A stretch of 64,000 nucleotides of DNA from Clostridioides difficile_D (lineage in GTDB: Bacteria; Bacillota; Clostridia; Peptostreptococcales; Peptostreptococcaceae), in NCBI GenBank assembly GCA_945861085.1, contig OX244046.1, positions 1,550,001 through 1,614,000 on the forward strand, read 5' to 3'. The notes below the pieces were generated by a model that did no database searches, had not been told where the DNA came from, and saw only the letters and a program-made list of their open reading frames with translations. The position numbers and the translations under genes are program-made. Every line of letters begins with the position of its first letter. The stretch's first letter is position 1. This document shows, piece after piece, positions 1-9,479 of this stretch.

Positions 1-257
1 GATTAACTGGATTGATAAAAAACAATGTAATTACATCATGTATAAATGCTTTTCTTTTTCTATCTACACACTATCCTGTAAGATGGGCAGCATCTGGCTT
101 TTCAATTACAATTTTATCTGGATTTTATGTAGTATGTCTTATACTTCTTCACTTTGTGTGTGATTTAGTATATAGAAAAACTAATTGTATATGGGGTTCG
201 TACTTACTACATATACTATATAATGTCTTTACATCAATTTTGGTTTTTCCTATTTAA
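1..257 (+). CDS. CPBP-family intramembrane protease, C-terminal part
   Basis: The frame is open to the left edge, so this is the 3' end of a longer gene. The visible part is hydrophobic with about two membrane segments. It carries two motifs typical of CPBP (Abi/CAAX-protease-like) proteins: a helix ending in FLSTHYP, whose His matches the second conserved motif, and LLHILYNVF, which matches the last H-x3-N motif. The EExxxR motif would lie upstream of the window. Members are membrane metalloproteases or immunity-type proteins; the substrate cannot be told. No clear terminator follows; bases 258-483 are AT-rich and show nothing else. Confidence 0.7.
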   Translation, partial: LTGLIKNNVITSCINAFLFLSTHYPVRWAASGFSITILSGFYVVCLILLHFVCDLVYRKTNCIWGSYLLHILYNVFTSILVFPI

Positions 258-483
258 CCAATTCTAATTTGATAAGCAATTGATTGTAAAAGTCTAGCTA
301 ATTTTGTAAATTAACTAGTATAATTATAGACATGTATCTGATTAAGGATATATGTCTTTTTAATTTGAGGAATGCATAATAAATGATATTGAATTAAGAA
401 ATAAATTAAGTTTTAAAACATAAAATTGACATATTTAGAGGAATACATTAAATTAAATATAAAAATTTATTTTTTTTGTAAAG

Positions 484-1092
484 GTGGTGGATAATCTGAT
501 AAAGTATATACATAAAAGTGATGTAGCTATTGTTGTTTTGCATGAAATCTATGGGATTAATAGCTTTATAGAAGATGTTTGCCAAAAGTATTATAAATAT
601 GGATATGATGTATTTTGTCCTGAACTTTTGGGAGAAAAAAGATTTTTTCCATATTCAAAAGCCCAAGAGGCGTATAATTTTTTTATAAATAATGTTGGGT
701 TTGATATTTATAAAAAAGTAGAAAAATTTATAAATGATTTAAAGTCAGAATATAAATATGTACTTGTTGTTGGGTATAGTGTAGGTACAACCATTGCATG
801 GAGATGCAGTGAAGATTCTCTTTGTGATGGTATAATTTGTTGCTATGGTTCTCGGATTAGAGACTATATGGATGTAATTCCAAAGTGTCCTGCCTTATTA
901 GTATTTGCAAAATATGATTCATTTGATGTTGATTCTGTTTCTTTTCAACTTTCTAAAAAACAAAATATTCAAATCGAGGTTTTAGATGCAAACCATGGTT
1001 TTATAGATAAATATTCAAAAAATTATTCTGATATTCAAACACAAGTATTTAGTATTAAAGAAAAAAGTTTTCTATCTAAATACTTAGGATAA
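484..1092 (+). CDS. Dienelactone-hydrolase-like alpha/beta hydrolase
   Basis: A cytoplasmic protein of about 200 aa with the alpha/beta-hydrolase layout: an N-terminal strand followed by VVLHEIYG, a nucleophile elbow GYSVG near residue 99, an acid in AKYDSFD and a catalytic His in ANHGF. Classical dienelactone hydrolases have Cys in the elbow; here it is Ser, so it is better called an esterase-like relative. The start is uncertain. The GTG at 484 lies inside the AAAGGTGGTGG stretch that would itself act as ribosome-binding site, which suggests a non-standard start a few codons later (a CTG at 496 is in frame). It appears to be a single-gene unit ending at a hairpin. Confidence 0.72.
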   Translation: MVDNLIKYIHKSDVAIVVLHEIYGINSFIEDVCQKYYKYGYDVFCPELLGEKRFFPYSKAQEAYNFFINNVGFDIYKKVEKFINDLKSEYKYVLVVGYSVGTTIAWRCSEDSLCDGIICCYGSRIRDYMDVIPKCPALLVFAKYDSFDVDSVSFQLSKKQNIQIEVLDANHGFIDKYSKNYSDIQTQVFSIKEKSFLSKYLG

Positions 1093-1148
1093 TATAGATT
1101 ATTATAAAATATATAAAAAGATTTAATCAATCTGAAAAATTTTTTATG

Positions 1149-1198
1149 GCACTATTGATATTTAAGATATTGGTAGTGTTATTATATTTTTTGAAATT
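1149..1198 (+). terminator. Terminator after the hydrolase gene
   Basis: GCACTATTGATAT pairs with ATATTGGTAGTG around a 5-nt loop and is followed by a T-rich run. The rest of 1199-1420 is AT-rich upstream sequence of the next gene, with no other structure seen. Confidence 0.6.
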
Positions 1199-1420
1199 GA
1201 ATCAATCACTAGAATTATAGTGTTAATTATGCTTTTATCATTTATGAGAAATTAATATTAGACAGGGTATTTAAATAGATAATAAGAAATTAATTATAGT
1301 TGAATAAGAATATTATATGAGAATATTGCAATTTGATATATTTACCATTACAATAAAGATAGCTACAACTGAAAAACTAAATAAGTTAAAGTAAGTTGAA
1401 AAATTAGGAGGTTTTTAAAT

Positions 1421-4330
1421 ATGAAACCATTTAAAAAGCACTTCTTGATACTTTCTTTGACATTTTTACTTATTATATCATGTTTTAATAATGTTCAATG
1501 TTCTGCTGCTGAATCTAAAAATTCAAAAAAAATACGAGTTGGATATTGTGATAACTATGGAATAATATCTTCATCAAAAGAACATTCTTATACAGGATAT
1601 GGTTATGACTATTTAAAGGAAATTTCAAAATATACAGGATGGGAGTATGAGTTTGTAAAAGGGTCTTGGAAAGAGTGTTTAGACAGGCTAGAAAAAGGTG
1701 AAATAGATTTACTTGGACCTTTACAGAATAATGATGAAAGAAATAAAATATTTAATTTTCCTAAACTAAATTCAGGATATGAATATGGTACTCTATATAC
1801 CAGTGATAGTAATAATAATATGTTTTATGAAGATATAAATTCATTTGATGGCATGAGAGTAGCTGTGATTAGAGGGAATTTTCATAATATTGCATTTGAG
1901 AAGTATAGAGAAAAAAATAATTTTTCAGTGAAATATATATATTGTAATTCTATTGGTGAATTGATTGAGTCTGTCAATGAAAATAAGGCAGATGCACTTG
2001 TCTGTGGAAGTATTATAGATGCTAAAGGAATGAAAATAGTTAGTAAGTTCTCTGTAGAACCTTTTTATTTTGCTACTACAAAAGAGAAACCTAACTTAGC
2101 AAAAGAACTAGATTATGCTTTAAAAGAAGCAAAAACGAACGATATGTATTATGAGTTGGAATTATATAAAAAGTATTTTAAAAGAGAGATTACCAATTCC
2201 TTAGCATTTACTCGTCAAGAAATAAATTTTATTAAAACAAATCCAAAGCTTACTATGGTATACGATTCAGATTGGTCTCCTGTTGAGTATTATGATAAAG
2301 AAAGTAATTCATTTAAAGGTATAAGTTCTGATTTAATGTCAATTATATCAAAAAAATGTGGTATAAAATTTGAATATATTAAAACAAAAAATTATAATGA
2401 AAGTCTTGATTACATAAAAAATGGAAAGGCAAATATGTTATGTGGTTCAATAAATGAATATAGTAAAGAAAAACGATTTAATATGAAATTGACAAACCCA
2501 TACATAAATATTCCAATGGTTATGGTCGGAAAGTTAGGAACCAATCTCAATGATGATTTAAATATTGCTTTAACTAGTAGTTATAAGTCTATTGATTCTT
2601 ATATAGAAAAAAGTTTTGAAAATTCTAAGACAACATCTTATAAGTCTGTAGAAGGCTGTTTAAATGCTATAAATACAGGGAAAGCAAATTTGATGATACT
2701 TAGTTCTTATCAGCTTGATGAACTTTTAAGGGAAGGAAAGAGTGAGAGTTTATCCATTATGTCTGTTTTAGATACCAGTTATGGAATGTGTATAGGGGTA
2801 TCAAATAAAACTGACCCTATATTGGTATCAATTTTAAATAAATCAATAGATAAAATTACTGAAGAAGAATTAAGTGATAGTATATATTTTAACACTATTG
2901 AGAAGCCATATAAAGTGCCATTCAGTATAATTTTTAAAGAGTACTCAATACAAACTATTTTTTTTGTATGTATTTTATTTTTAATTGCTATTAAATATAT
3001 AATTTATAATAAAAAGAAGAAAGAGGACTCTCTAAAGAGGATTGCCTATACAGATTCATTAACAGGAGCAGATAGTATAGATAAGTTTAAAATCAATTCG
3101 AGTAAATTGTTTGCTAAAAATAATCCACAAGAATATGTATTGTTTTATATGGATGTTGACAAATTTAAATATATAAATGATATGTTTGGATATAATATGG
3201 GAAATAAGATTTTGATACACATATCAAATACTATTGCAAGTGAATTAGGGGAAGATGAAATTTTTGCAAGAGTTTCTGCTGACCACTTTGTTCTTCTTAT
3301 TAAATATAAGACAGATGAAGATATTAAAGCAAGGTTAAATAATATTTACAATAAGGTTCAGATATTCAGTAATCCTCAAATAAACTATTATAAATTGATT
3401 TTAGATTGTGGCATATATAAAATAAGTAAGAGTGACAATGATATAAACACTATTATGGATAGAGCAAATACTGCAAGGAAAACTATAAAAGGTGGTCATA
3501 AAAATTCATTTGCCTTTTATGACAATGAAATGCATAAAAAAATATTAAAAGAGAAAGAAATTGAAAATTCAATGGTAGATGCTCTTAAGAATGGAGAATT
3601 TATTGTTTATTTTCAACCCAAATATAGTCTTTCAGATTATCAAATTACAGGGGCAGAGGCACTTGTTCGTTGGGATAATCCCAAAAAAGGTTTAATACCA
3701 CCAATAGAGTTTATTCCTGTATTTGAGAGGAATGGTTTTATTGTAAATATTGATTTTTATGTATTTGAAGAGGTATGCAAAAAGATTAGAGAGTGGATGG
3801 ATGAAGGTCAAAAAGTGGTACCTATATCTGTCAACTTGTCTCGAATGCATTTTATAAATAGCAATTTTATTGAGCAGTTTAGATTAATTGTAGATAAATA
3901 TAAAATCCCAACAAGCCTTATAGAATTAGAACTAACGGAAACAGCAGTATTAGATAATATAGAAGGATTACTTGATACAATGAATCATTTGAAAGAAAAT
4001 GGATTTGTAATTTCTATGGATGATTTTGGTACAGGATATTCTTCACTTAATCTTTTAAAAGAATTGCCTGTTGATATATTAAAATTAGATAGAGCATTTT
4101 TTACAGAAAAAGATGAGAATAATAATGAAAAAATTGTTATATCTAATGTCATCAGAATGGCAAAGGAACTAAAAATGAAGGTAATATCAGAAGGGGTAGA
4201 AACCATTTCACAAGTAGAATTTTTAAAACAAATTGGGTGTGATATGGTACAAGGATACTTGTTTTCTAAGCCAGTACCTGTAAAAGAGTTTGAGAAAATC
4301 GCTTTTAAAAAAGAAGAAAACAATATATAA
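1421..4330 (+). CDS. Membrane c-di-GMP phosphodiesterase: two periplasmic-binding-type domains, degenerate GGDEF, EAL
   Basis: This 969-aa protein probably degrades c-di-GMP in response to an extracellular small molecule. A signal peptide (about 1-28) is followed by two tandem family-3 solute-binding domains (about 37-265 and 275-500), a membrane segment (about 510-530), a GGDEF domain (about 540-690) and an EAL domain (about 710-960). The GGDEF motif is replaced by SADHF at residues 619-623, so cyclase activity is unlikely. The EAL domain keeps EAL at 746-748, ELTETAVL and DDFGTGYSS, as expected of an active enzyme. The start has a good AGGAGG site. By gene order it should be CD1476 of strain 630. 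The two binding domains suggest sensing of an amino-acid-like ligand; this is inferred. Confidence 0.88.
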   Translation: MKPFKKHFLILSLTFLLIISCFNNVQCSAAESKNSKKIRVGYCDNYGIISSSKEHSYTGYGYDYLKEISKYTGWEYEFVKGSWKECLDRLEKGEIDLLGPLQNNDERNKIFNFPKLNSGYEYGTLYTSDSNNNMFYEDINSFDGMRVAVIRGNFHNIAFEKYREKNNFSVKYIYCNSIGELIESVNENKADALVCGSIIDAKGMKIVSKFSVEPFYFATTKEKPNLAKELDYALKEAKTNDMYYELELYKKYFKREITNSLAFTRQEINFIKTNPKLTMVYDSDWSPVEYYDKESNSFKGISSDLMSIISKKCGIKFEYIKTKNYNESLDYIKNGKANMLCGSINEYSKEKRFNMKLTNPYINIPMVMVGKLGTNLNDDLNIALTSSYKSIDSYIEKSFENSKTTSYKSVEGCLNAINTGKANLMILSSYQLDELLREGKSESLSIMSVLDTSYGMCIGVSNKTDPILVSILNKSIDKITEEELSDSIYFNTIEKPYKVPFSIIFKEYSIQTIFFVCILFLIAIKYIIYNKKKKEDSLKRIAYTDSLTGADSIDKFKINSSKLFAKNNPQEYVLFYMDVDKFKYINDMFGYNMGNKILIHISNTIASELGEDEIFARVSADHFVLLIKYKTDEDIKARLNNIYNKVQIFSNPQINYYKLILDCGIYKISKSDNDINTIMDRANTARKTIKGGHKNSFAFYDNEMHKKILKEKEIENSMVDALKNGEFIVYFQPKYSLSDYQITGAEALVRWDNPKKGLIPPIEFIPVFERNGFIVNIDFYVFEEVCKKIREWMDEGQKVVPISVNLSRMHFINSNFIEQFRLIVDKYKIPTSLIELELTETAVLDNIEGLLDTMNHLKENGFVISMDDFGTGYSSLNLLKELPVDILKLDRAFFTEKDENNNEKIVISNVIRMAKELKMKVISEGVETISQVEFLKQIGCDMVQGYLFSKPVPVKEFEKIAFKKEENNI

Positions 4331-4353
4331 GTAATGTGAAAACTTATAAATAG

Positions 4354-4402
4354 AGATGCTTTAATATAGTTGAATATGCTATTTTAGAGCATCTTTATTT
4401 TT
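4354..4402 (+). terminator. Terminator after the EAL gene
   Basis: AGATGCT and AGCATCT form the stem, followed by TTTATTTTT. Confidence 0.7.
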
Positions 4403-4593
4403 ATATGAATTTTTATGGGATTTATTAATACAATGAATCAAATGAGAAAAAAAATCAAAAGAATACAATAATCACTTGCAAAACTTATACTATTGTGATA
4501 GACTTAAATCAAAATTAGGAATTGTAAAAAGAAGGGAAAAAATAGGTGATTATTTTAACAGGTTAAAATTTAAGATATTATAATTTATATATA

Positions 4594-4608
4594 AGATAAC
4601 GATTGCTT
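4594..4608. promoter_or_regulatory. Candidate Fur-like site upstream of feo
   Basis: AGATAACGATTGCTT resembles the left half of a Fur box (GATAATGATTATC) and lies about 40 bp before the first feoA. It is imperfect, and no strong -35/-10 pair could be fixed around it. The remainder of 4403-4643 shows no gene. Confidence 0.35.
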
Positions 4609-4643
4609 GTAAATTTAAATTAGTTTAAGAGGGGGAATATTAT

Positions 4644-4856
4644 ATGATGCCATTGATATTATCAAATACAGGTGAAGAAGTAGTCATAAAGAAAATTTCA
4701 GGAAGTGATAAGACAAGAACTTTTTTAAATAGTATAGGTTTTGTAGTCGGTACAAATGTTAAAATAATTTCTAAGATAGATGGTAATTTAATAATAGATG
4801 TAAAAGATACTAGAGTTGCATTAGATAAAAAAATGGCAAGTAGAATAATAATATAG
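4644..4856 (+). CDS. feoA: FeoA-family SH3-like protein (first copy)
   Basis: A 70-aa FeoA-domain protein made of one small beta-barrel, with SNTGEEVVIKKISG at the start and a closing DTRVALDK. FeoA proteins are cytosolic partners of the ferrous iron permease FeoB. The GAGGGGG ribosome site precedes two adjacent ATGs; I use the first. Twelve bases separate it from the second feoA, so they are co-transcribed. It is shorter and less canonical than the second copy and may have a different role from it. Confidence 0.85.
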   Translation: MMPLILSNTGEEVVIKKISGSDKTRTFLNSIGFVVGTNVKIISKIDGNLIIDVKDTRVALDKKMASRIII

Positions 4857-4868
4857 GGAGGTAATGGC

Positions 4869-5090
4869 ATGAACAGACTAAAGGATATTAAGTGTGGAGA
4901 GACTGTAAAAGTCAAGAAATTAGAAGGAGAAGGAGCCACACGAAGACGTATAATGGATATGGGGATTACAAGAGGGGTTGATGTATTTGTAAGAAAAGTA
5001 GCTCCTCTTGGAGATCCAATTGAAATAACAGTCAGAGATTATGAACTATCAATTCGTAAATCAGATGCAGAAAAAATTATTGTGGAATAA
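4869..5090 (+). CDS. feoA: FeoA (second copy)
   Basis: This 73-aa protein is a canonical FeoA: the central EGEGATRRRIMDMGIT motif is the family signature, followed by VFVRKVAPLGDPIEI. It should bind FeoB and modulate Fe(II) transport. GGAGG sits at the correct distance before the ATG. It lies between the first feoA and feoB in one operon. Two feoA genes before feoB are common in clostridia. Confidence 0.93.
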   Translation: MNRLKDIKCGETVKVKKLEGEGATRRRIMDMGITRGVDVFVRKVAPLGDPIEITVRDYELSIRKSDAEKIIVE

Positions 5091-5187
5091 TAAAATTAAT
5101 TAGAATAGGGTTAATGCAATTATATAGTGAGAATGATTTTCTGTATCAAAATAGTTATGTATCTAAATAATAATGGAGGGAATGGAA

Positions 5188-7344
5188 ATGTCAATAAAAA
5201 TAGGTCTCATAGGAAATCCTAACTGTGGTAAGACAACAATGTTCAATGGGCTTACAGGCTCATCGCAATATGTTGGTAACTGGCCAGGAGTAACAGTTGA
5301 AAAAAAAGGTGGAAAATTAAAAGGAAATAAAGATGTGGAAATAGTAGATTTACCAGGTATTTATTCTTTATCTCCATATACATTAGAGGAAGTAGTTACA
5401 CGTAATTTTATGCTAGATGATAAGCCAGATGCAGTAATAAATATTGTAGACGCATCAAATATAGAGAGAAATTTATATCTTACAACTCAAGTTTTAGAGT
5501 TAGGTATACCAACTGTTATAGCTCTTAATATGATGGATATTGTTAACAAGAATGGTGACAAGATAAATATTAAAAAACTATCTGAAGTTATAGGTTGCCC
5601 AGTGGTAGAAGTAACAGCAGTTAAAGGTCAAGGCATTATGGAGGCTGCTGAAAAGGCAATTGAACTTGCAAGTAGTAACAATAAATTAGATTTTAAATTG
5701 CCATTCGTTGATGAAAGTAAGGAAGCAATAGAAAAAATTGAAAAAATAATAGAAGAAAAGACTCCATACATAGATATGGAAACACGCTGGCTAGCTATAA
5801 AGCTATTTGAAAGAGATGAAAATGTTATACAAAAGCTTGATATCTCTAAAACAGTATTGAATAGCATCGAAGAAATAACTAGAAATTGTGAAGATGAATT
5901 GGATGATGATAGTGAAAGTATAATAACAGCTAATCGTTATGAATTTATTAGTTCAATAATTTCAAATATAATAAAGAAAAATAGAAAAGGTAAAGAAACT
6001 GTATCAGATAAAATAGATAAGATTGTAACAAATCGTATACTAGCATTACCTATTTTTGCACTTATAATGTGGGGAGTTTACTATATAGCAGTAAGTTCGT
6101 TGGGGGCTATAGCGACTGATTGGACAAATGATGTACTGTTTGGAGAAATTATTCAAGGTAGTGTAAGTAATTTTCTAGCTTCTTTAAATGTAGCAGAGTG
6201 GTTACAAGGACTTGTAGTTGATGGGCTAATTGGTGGAGTTGGAGCAGTATTAGGATTTGTACCACAAATCATGCTTTTATTCTTACTATTGTCAATATTA
6301 GAAGATTGTGGATACATGTCACGTGTAGCTTTTATAATGGATAGAATTTTCCGTAAGTTTGGTCTTTCAGGAAAATCATTTATACCAATGCTTATAAGTT
6401 CAGGTTGTGGAGTTCCAGGAGTTATGTCAACTCGTACTATAGAGAATGATAGAGATAGAAAAATGACTATTATGTTAACTACATTCATTCCATGTGGAGC
6501 TAAGATTCCAATAATAGCATTATTTGCAGGAGCATTATTTGGAGGTGCTTCATGGGTAGCTCCATCAATGTATTTCTTAGGTATTGTAATGATAATCATC
6601 TGTGGAATTATATTAAAGAGAACTAGTTTATTTGCAGGGGAACCATCTCCTTTTGTTATGGAATTACCTCAATATCATATTCCAAGTGCAAAAGGTGTTT
6701 TGATACACATGTGGGATAGAGGAAAAGCATTCATAATCAAAGCAGGAACAATTATATTTGTTGCTTGTGGAGTAATTTGGTTCTTACAATCATTTAACTG
6801 GTCATTACAAATGGTAGATGCTGGAGAGAGCATATTAGCTAGCTTAGGAAATATAGTTGCACCAATATTTGCACCTCTTGGATTTGGAAACTGGCAATCA
6901 TCAGTAGCAACAGTTACAGGTCTAGTAGCTAAAGAAAATGTAGTGGGAACATTTGGAGTTTTATTTGGTATATCAGATGCAACAGAACAAGACCCAGCAC
7001 TTCTTGGTTCAGTTGCAAGTATGTTTACAGTAGCCAGTGCATTTGCATTTATGGCATTCAATATGCTTTGTGCGCCTTGTTTTGCAGCTATTGGAGCTAT
7101 AAAAAGGGAAATGGGTTCATGGAAATGGACATGGATTACATTAGGATTCCAGACTTTAACAGCATATATAGTTGCTCTCCTTATCAATCAAGTTGGAAGT
7201 TTAGTTCTAGGTACTGGAGGAAGTATTGCTGGGGCAATAATATCTATAATTATAGCAGTAGCAGTAGTCTTTGCAGTTTTAACTTATTCAAATAGAAATA
7301 TGAAAAAAGAAAAAATTGGTAAATTAAGTTATATGAAAAATTAA
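5188..7344 (+). CDS. feoB: FeoB ferrous iron transporter
   Basis: The main Fe(II) permease, 718 aa. The N-terminal G domain shows G1 GNPNCGKTT, the NWPGVTVEKK switch, G3 DLPG and G4 NMMD, followed by the helical GDI region (about 165-270). The C-terminal membrane part holds the two Gate domains with the expected Cys motifs (SSGCGVPG and PCGAKIP; then the second gate around TGLVAKENVVGTFG). I moved the start from the upstream ATG at 5173 to 5188, because GGAGGG at 5175-5180 is then the ribosome site with 7-nt spacing. It is the third gene of the feo operon. Full length, no defect seen. Confidence 0.96.
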   Translation: MSIKIGLIGNPNCGKTTMFNGLTGSSQYVGNWPGVTVEKKGGKLKGNKDVEIVDLPGIYSLSPYTLEEVVTRNFMLDDKPDAVINIVDASNIERNLYLTTQVLELGIPTVIALNMMDIVNKNGDKINIKKLSEVIGCPVVEVTAVKGQGIMEAAEKAIELASSNNKLDFKLPFVDESKEAIEKIEKIIEEKTPYIDMETRWLAIKLFERDENVIQKLDISKTVLNSIEEITRNCEDELDDDSESIITANRYEFISSIISNIIKKNRKGKETVSDKIDKIVTNRILALPIFALIMWGVYYIAVSSLGAIATDWTNDVLFGEIIQGSVSNFLASLNVAEWLQGLVVDGLIGGVGAVLGFVPQIMLLFLLLSILEDCGYMSRVAFIMDRIFRKFGLSGKSFIPMLISSGCGVPGVMSTRTIENDRDRKMTIMLTTFIPCGAKIPIIALFAGALFGGASWVAPSMYFLGIVMIIICGIILKRTSLFAGEPSPFVMELPQYHIPSAKGVLIHMWDRGKAFIIKAGTIIFVACGVIWFLQSFNWSLQMVDAGESILASLGNIVAPIFAPLGFGNWQSSVATVTGLVAKENVVGTFGVLFGISDATEQDPALLGSVASMFTVASAFAFMAFNMLCAPCFAAIGAIKREMGSWKWTWITLGFQTLTAYIVALLINQVGSLVLGTGGSIAGAIISIIIAVAVVFAVLTYSNRNMKKEKIGKLSYMKN

Positions 7345-7369
7345 TTCATATAAATAAGGAGTGATGAAT

Positions 7370-7522
7370 ATGGCTACATTTATTATAGCAGCTATTGTAG
7401 TAGTATTAATGGCATTAGCTGTAATGCATATGGTTAAAAATTCAAAAAAGAATGGTAGTAGTTGTGGATGTGGTTGTTCTGGATGCTCAAGTAGTAAGAG
7501 TTGTCATAGTACTAAGAGATAG
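7370..7522 (+). CDS. FeoB-associated Cys-rich membrane mini-protein
   Basis: A 50-aa protein with one N-terminal membrane helix (residues 2-20), a basic stretch and a Cys/Gly/Ser-rich tail containing SCGCGCSGC and a last Cys. Proteins of this design follow feoB in many Firmicutes and are thought to assist Fe(II) handling, but their role is not established. The start at 7370 is set by AAGGAG at 7356-7361, 8 nt away; nearer in-frame GTG and ATG codons are too close. Last gene of the operon, directly before the terminator. Confidence 0.85.
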   Translation: MATFIIAAIVVVLMALAVMHMVKNSKKNGSSCGCGCSGCSSSKSCHSTKR

Positions 7523-7530
7523 ATAAGATA

Positions 7531-7580
7531 AGAGCCTGATAAAAAGTTTAAATTACTTTATTATCAGGTTCTTATTTTTT
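7531..7580 (+). terminator. feo operon terminator
   Basis: AGAGCCTGATAA pairs with TTATCAGGTTCT, followed by TATTTTTT. Confidence 0.85.
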
Positions 7581-7661
7581 ATATAAATAACAAATTTCAT
7601 ATTTGAAGTAGGTTAGACTATGTTGTAATTTTACTGTATAATTATATATAAATATATGATT

Positions 7662-7717
7662 AGGAGGAATTATTGCTAAATTAAGCAATATGAGTGAATA
7701 TTATGTTTAAATTTGAT
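7662..7717 (+). other. Upstream exon of the interrupted AIM24-family gene
   Basis: This stretch precedes the IStron and ends in TTGAT (7713-7717), the usual target of this element class. An ATG at 7703 reads M-F-K-F-D and ends exactly at the junction, in frame with the downstream exon (V-T-N-E-L) if 7718-9596 is removed. A strong AGGAGG lies at 7662-7667 but 35 nt before that ATG. Between them is a hairpin, ATTGCT-AAATTA-AGCAAT (7672-7689), directly followed by another ATG (7690) that reads only six codons. Which start is used is unclear, and a one-base indel in the native gene cannot be excluded. Confidence 0.5.
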
Positions 7718-8200
7718 TAAAAAATAGCTACACACACTTGTGACTTTAGTCATGAGTTAGTAGCTAAAATAGTCAGCATATAGGGAAACTTATATGTAGA
7801 GATAGGATATAACCTATCCAATACTACTTGAATTGCTAAAAACCCCTAAAGCTAACCAAACTAAAACATAAGGATGAAATAAACCTAAGTGTGAAAGTTA
7901 CGAAAGTAGAAAAAATTGGTTAGATGGTATAAGGTTAAATCCTAAGTACTTTAAAATGGGCAATCAGCAGGTAAGCTCCGAATAGGAGAAACTTCAACGA
8001 CTATTCCTCTTGAGGGAAGTACACTACAAGCTATTGGTAGTGGAAGTGGGTAGACCTTAACGGATAATGCCGAAGGATAAGATATAGTCTGTGCTTACGT
8101 GAAAGTGTAAGAAGTTCATAAGAGAACTGCATAGGTAGTAGCGAATTTATGTGAACGACAACCTCAAAAATGATAAAAGTTAAGACTTACGGTTCTTAAA
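7718..8200 (+). ncRNA. Group I intron ribozyme core of the IStron
   Basis: This non-coding stretch has short complementary segments and the kind of core seen in IStron ribozymes: AATCAGCAGGTAAGCTCC around 7965, a P-type stem region near 8030-8060, and GATATAGTCTGTGCTTACG near 8080, which fits the P7/P3 junction. In the IStron family the RNA excises itself from the host mRNA together with the tnpB region. No ORF of note lies here. The 3' boundary of the core is approximate; 8200-8369 is AT-rich spacer before tnpB. Confidence 0.7.
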
Positions 8201-8369
8201 TATGTTATTTAAAATTAAATATAAAACCTTCTAAATAATTGTTTTAAATAATTACATTTGTTAATATTATGATAGGTGATTAATAAATTGTTCACCACAG
8301 CATTATATACCAAATATGATAAAATCATTAAAAAGTGTATCAAAAAACAATTAAAGTGAGGTGATAGTA

Positions 8370-9479
8370 GTGGAAAAAGCTTATAAGTTTAGAATGTATC
8401 CAAATAAAAAACAGCAAGAGTTAATTAACAAAACTTTTGGATGTTGTAGGTTTGTATATAATAAATATCTTGCTAAAAGAATAGAAGTTTATAAAAACGA
8501 TAAAGAAACTTTTACTTATAAACAGTGTAGTTCTGATTTGACCAATTTAAAAAAAGAATTAAAGTGGCTTAAAGAACCTGACAAATTTTCACTACAAAAC
8601 GCCTTAAAAGATTTAGAAAACGCATATGAAAAATTCTTTAAAGAAAAGGCAGGGTTTCCTAAATTTAAATCAAAGAAAATTAATAGATTTTCATATAAAA
8701 CGAACTTTACAAATGGAAACATTATGTATTGTGGTCAATATATAAAACTACCTAAACTTGGTATGGTTAAGGTAAGGGATAAACAAGTACCTCAAGGGAG
8801 AATACTTAATGCTACTGTATCTAAAGAACCAAGTGGTAGATATTATGTATCATTATGTTGTACTGATGTAGATATTGAAGCATTTGAAAATACTAATAAT
8901 CAGATAGGTTTAGATTTAGGAATTAAAGAATTTTGTATCTCAAGTTGTGGAGAATTTATAGAAAATCCTAAGTATCTTAAGAAGTCATTAAACAAACTTG
9001 CTAAATTACAAAGAAAATTATCGAGAAAAACAATCGGTAGTTTAAATAGAAATAAAGCAAGATTAAAAGTTGCAAGATTTCAAGAACATATAGCTAATCA
9101 AAGGAAGGATTTTCTACAAAAACTATCTACTAAATTAATAAAAGAGAACGATATTATTTGTATAGAAGATTTACAAGTAAAGAATATGATTAGAAATCGT
9201 AAACTATCACGCTTAATTTCTGATGTGTCATGGTCAGAATTTGTTCGTCAATTAGAATACAAGGCTAATTGGTATGGTAGAAAAATTGTAAAGGTAGGTA
9301 AATTCTTTGCAAGTTCACAAATATGCAATAAATGTGGGTATAAAAACGAGGAAGTTAAGAACTTAAATATAAGAAAATGGATTTGTCCTAGTTGTAATGA
9401 AATTCACGATAGAGATATAAATGCAAGTATAAATATACTAAAAGAAGGATTAAGACTAATAACAGTTAAAAATATATAG
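8370..9479 (+). CDS. tnpB: TnpB RNA-guided nuclease of the IStron
   Basis: A 369-aa TnpB protein of the IS605/IS607 class. The N-terminal helix-turn-helix region starts EKAYKFRMYPNKKQQ; the RuvC-like nuclease shows the three acids in GLDLG (Asp182), CIEDLQ (Glu266) and the HDRDINAS motif (about 347-349). A zinc ribbon with two CxxC pairs (CNKCGY and CPSCNE) lies between the last two. All catalytic residues are present and the frame is intact. I place the start at GTG 8370, where GAGG has 8-nt spacing, rather than at the upstream GTG 8361. TnpB cuts DNA matching a guide derived from the element's right flank, which favours retention of the element. Confidence 0.9.
   Translation: MEKAYKFRMYPNKKQQELINKTFGCCRFVYNKYLAKRIEVYKNDKETFTYKQCSSDLTNLKKELKWLKEPDKFSLQNALKDLENAYEKFFKEKAGFPKFKSKKINRFSYKTNFTNGNIMYCGQYIKLPKLGMVKVRDKQVPQGRILNATVSKEPSGRYYVSLCCTDVDIEAFENTNNQIGLDLGIKEFCISSCGEFIENPKYLKKSLNKLAKLQRKLSRKTIGSLNRNKARLKVARFQEHIANQRKDFLQKLSTKLIKENDIICIEDLQVKNMIRNRKLSRLISDVSWSEFVRQLEYKANWYGRKIVKVGKFFASSQICNKCGYKNEEVKNLNIRKWICPSCNEIHDRDINASINILKEGLRLITVKNI

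Noticed and set aside
5173..5187. Upstream ATG of feoB
   Set aside because: It overlaps the GGAGGG that must serve as ribosome site for the ATG at 5188.
6153..7187. Long minus-strand ORFs opposite feoB
   Set aside because: They mirror the codons of feoB, lack ribosome sites and have no protein-like features.
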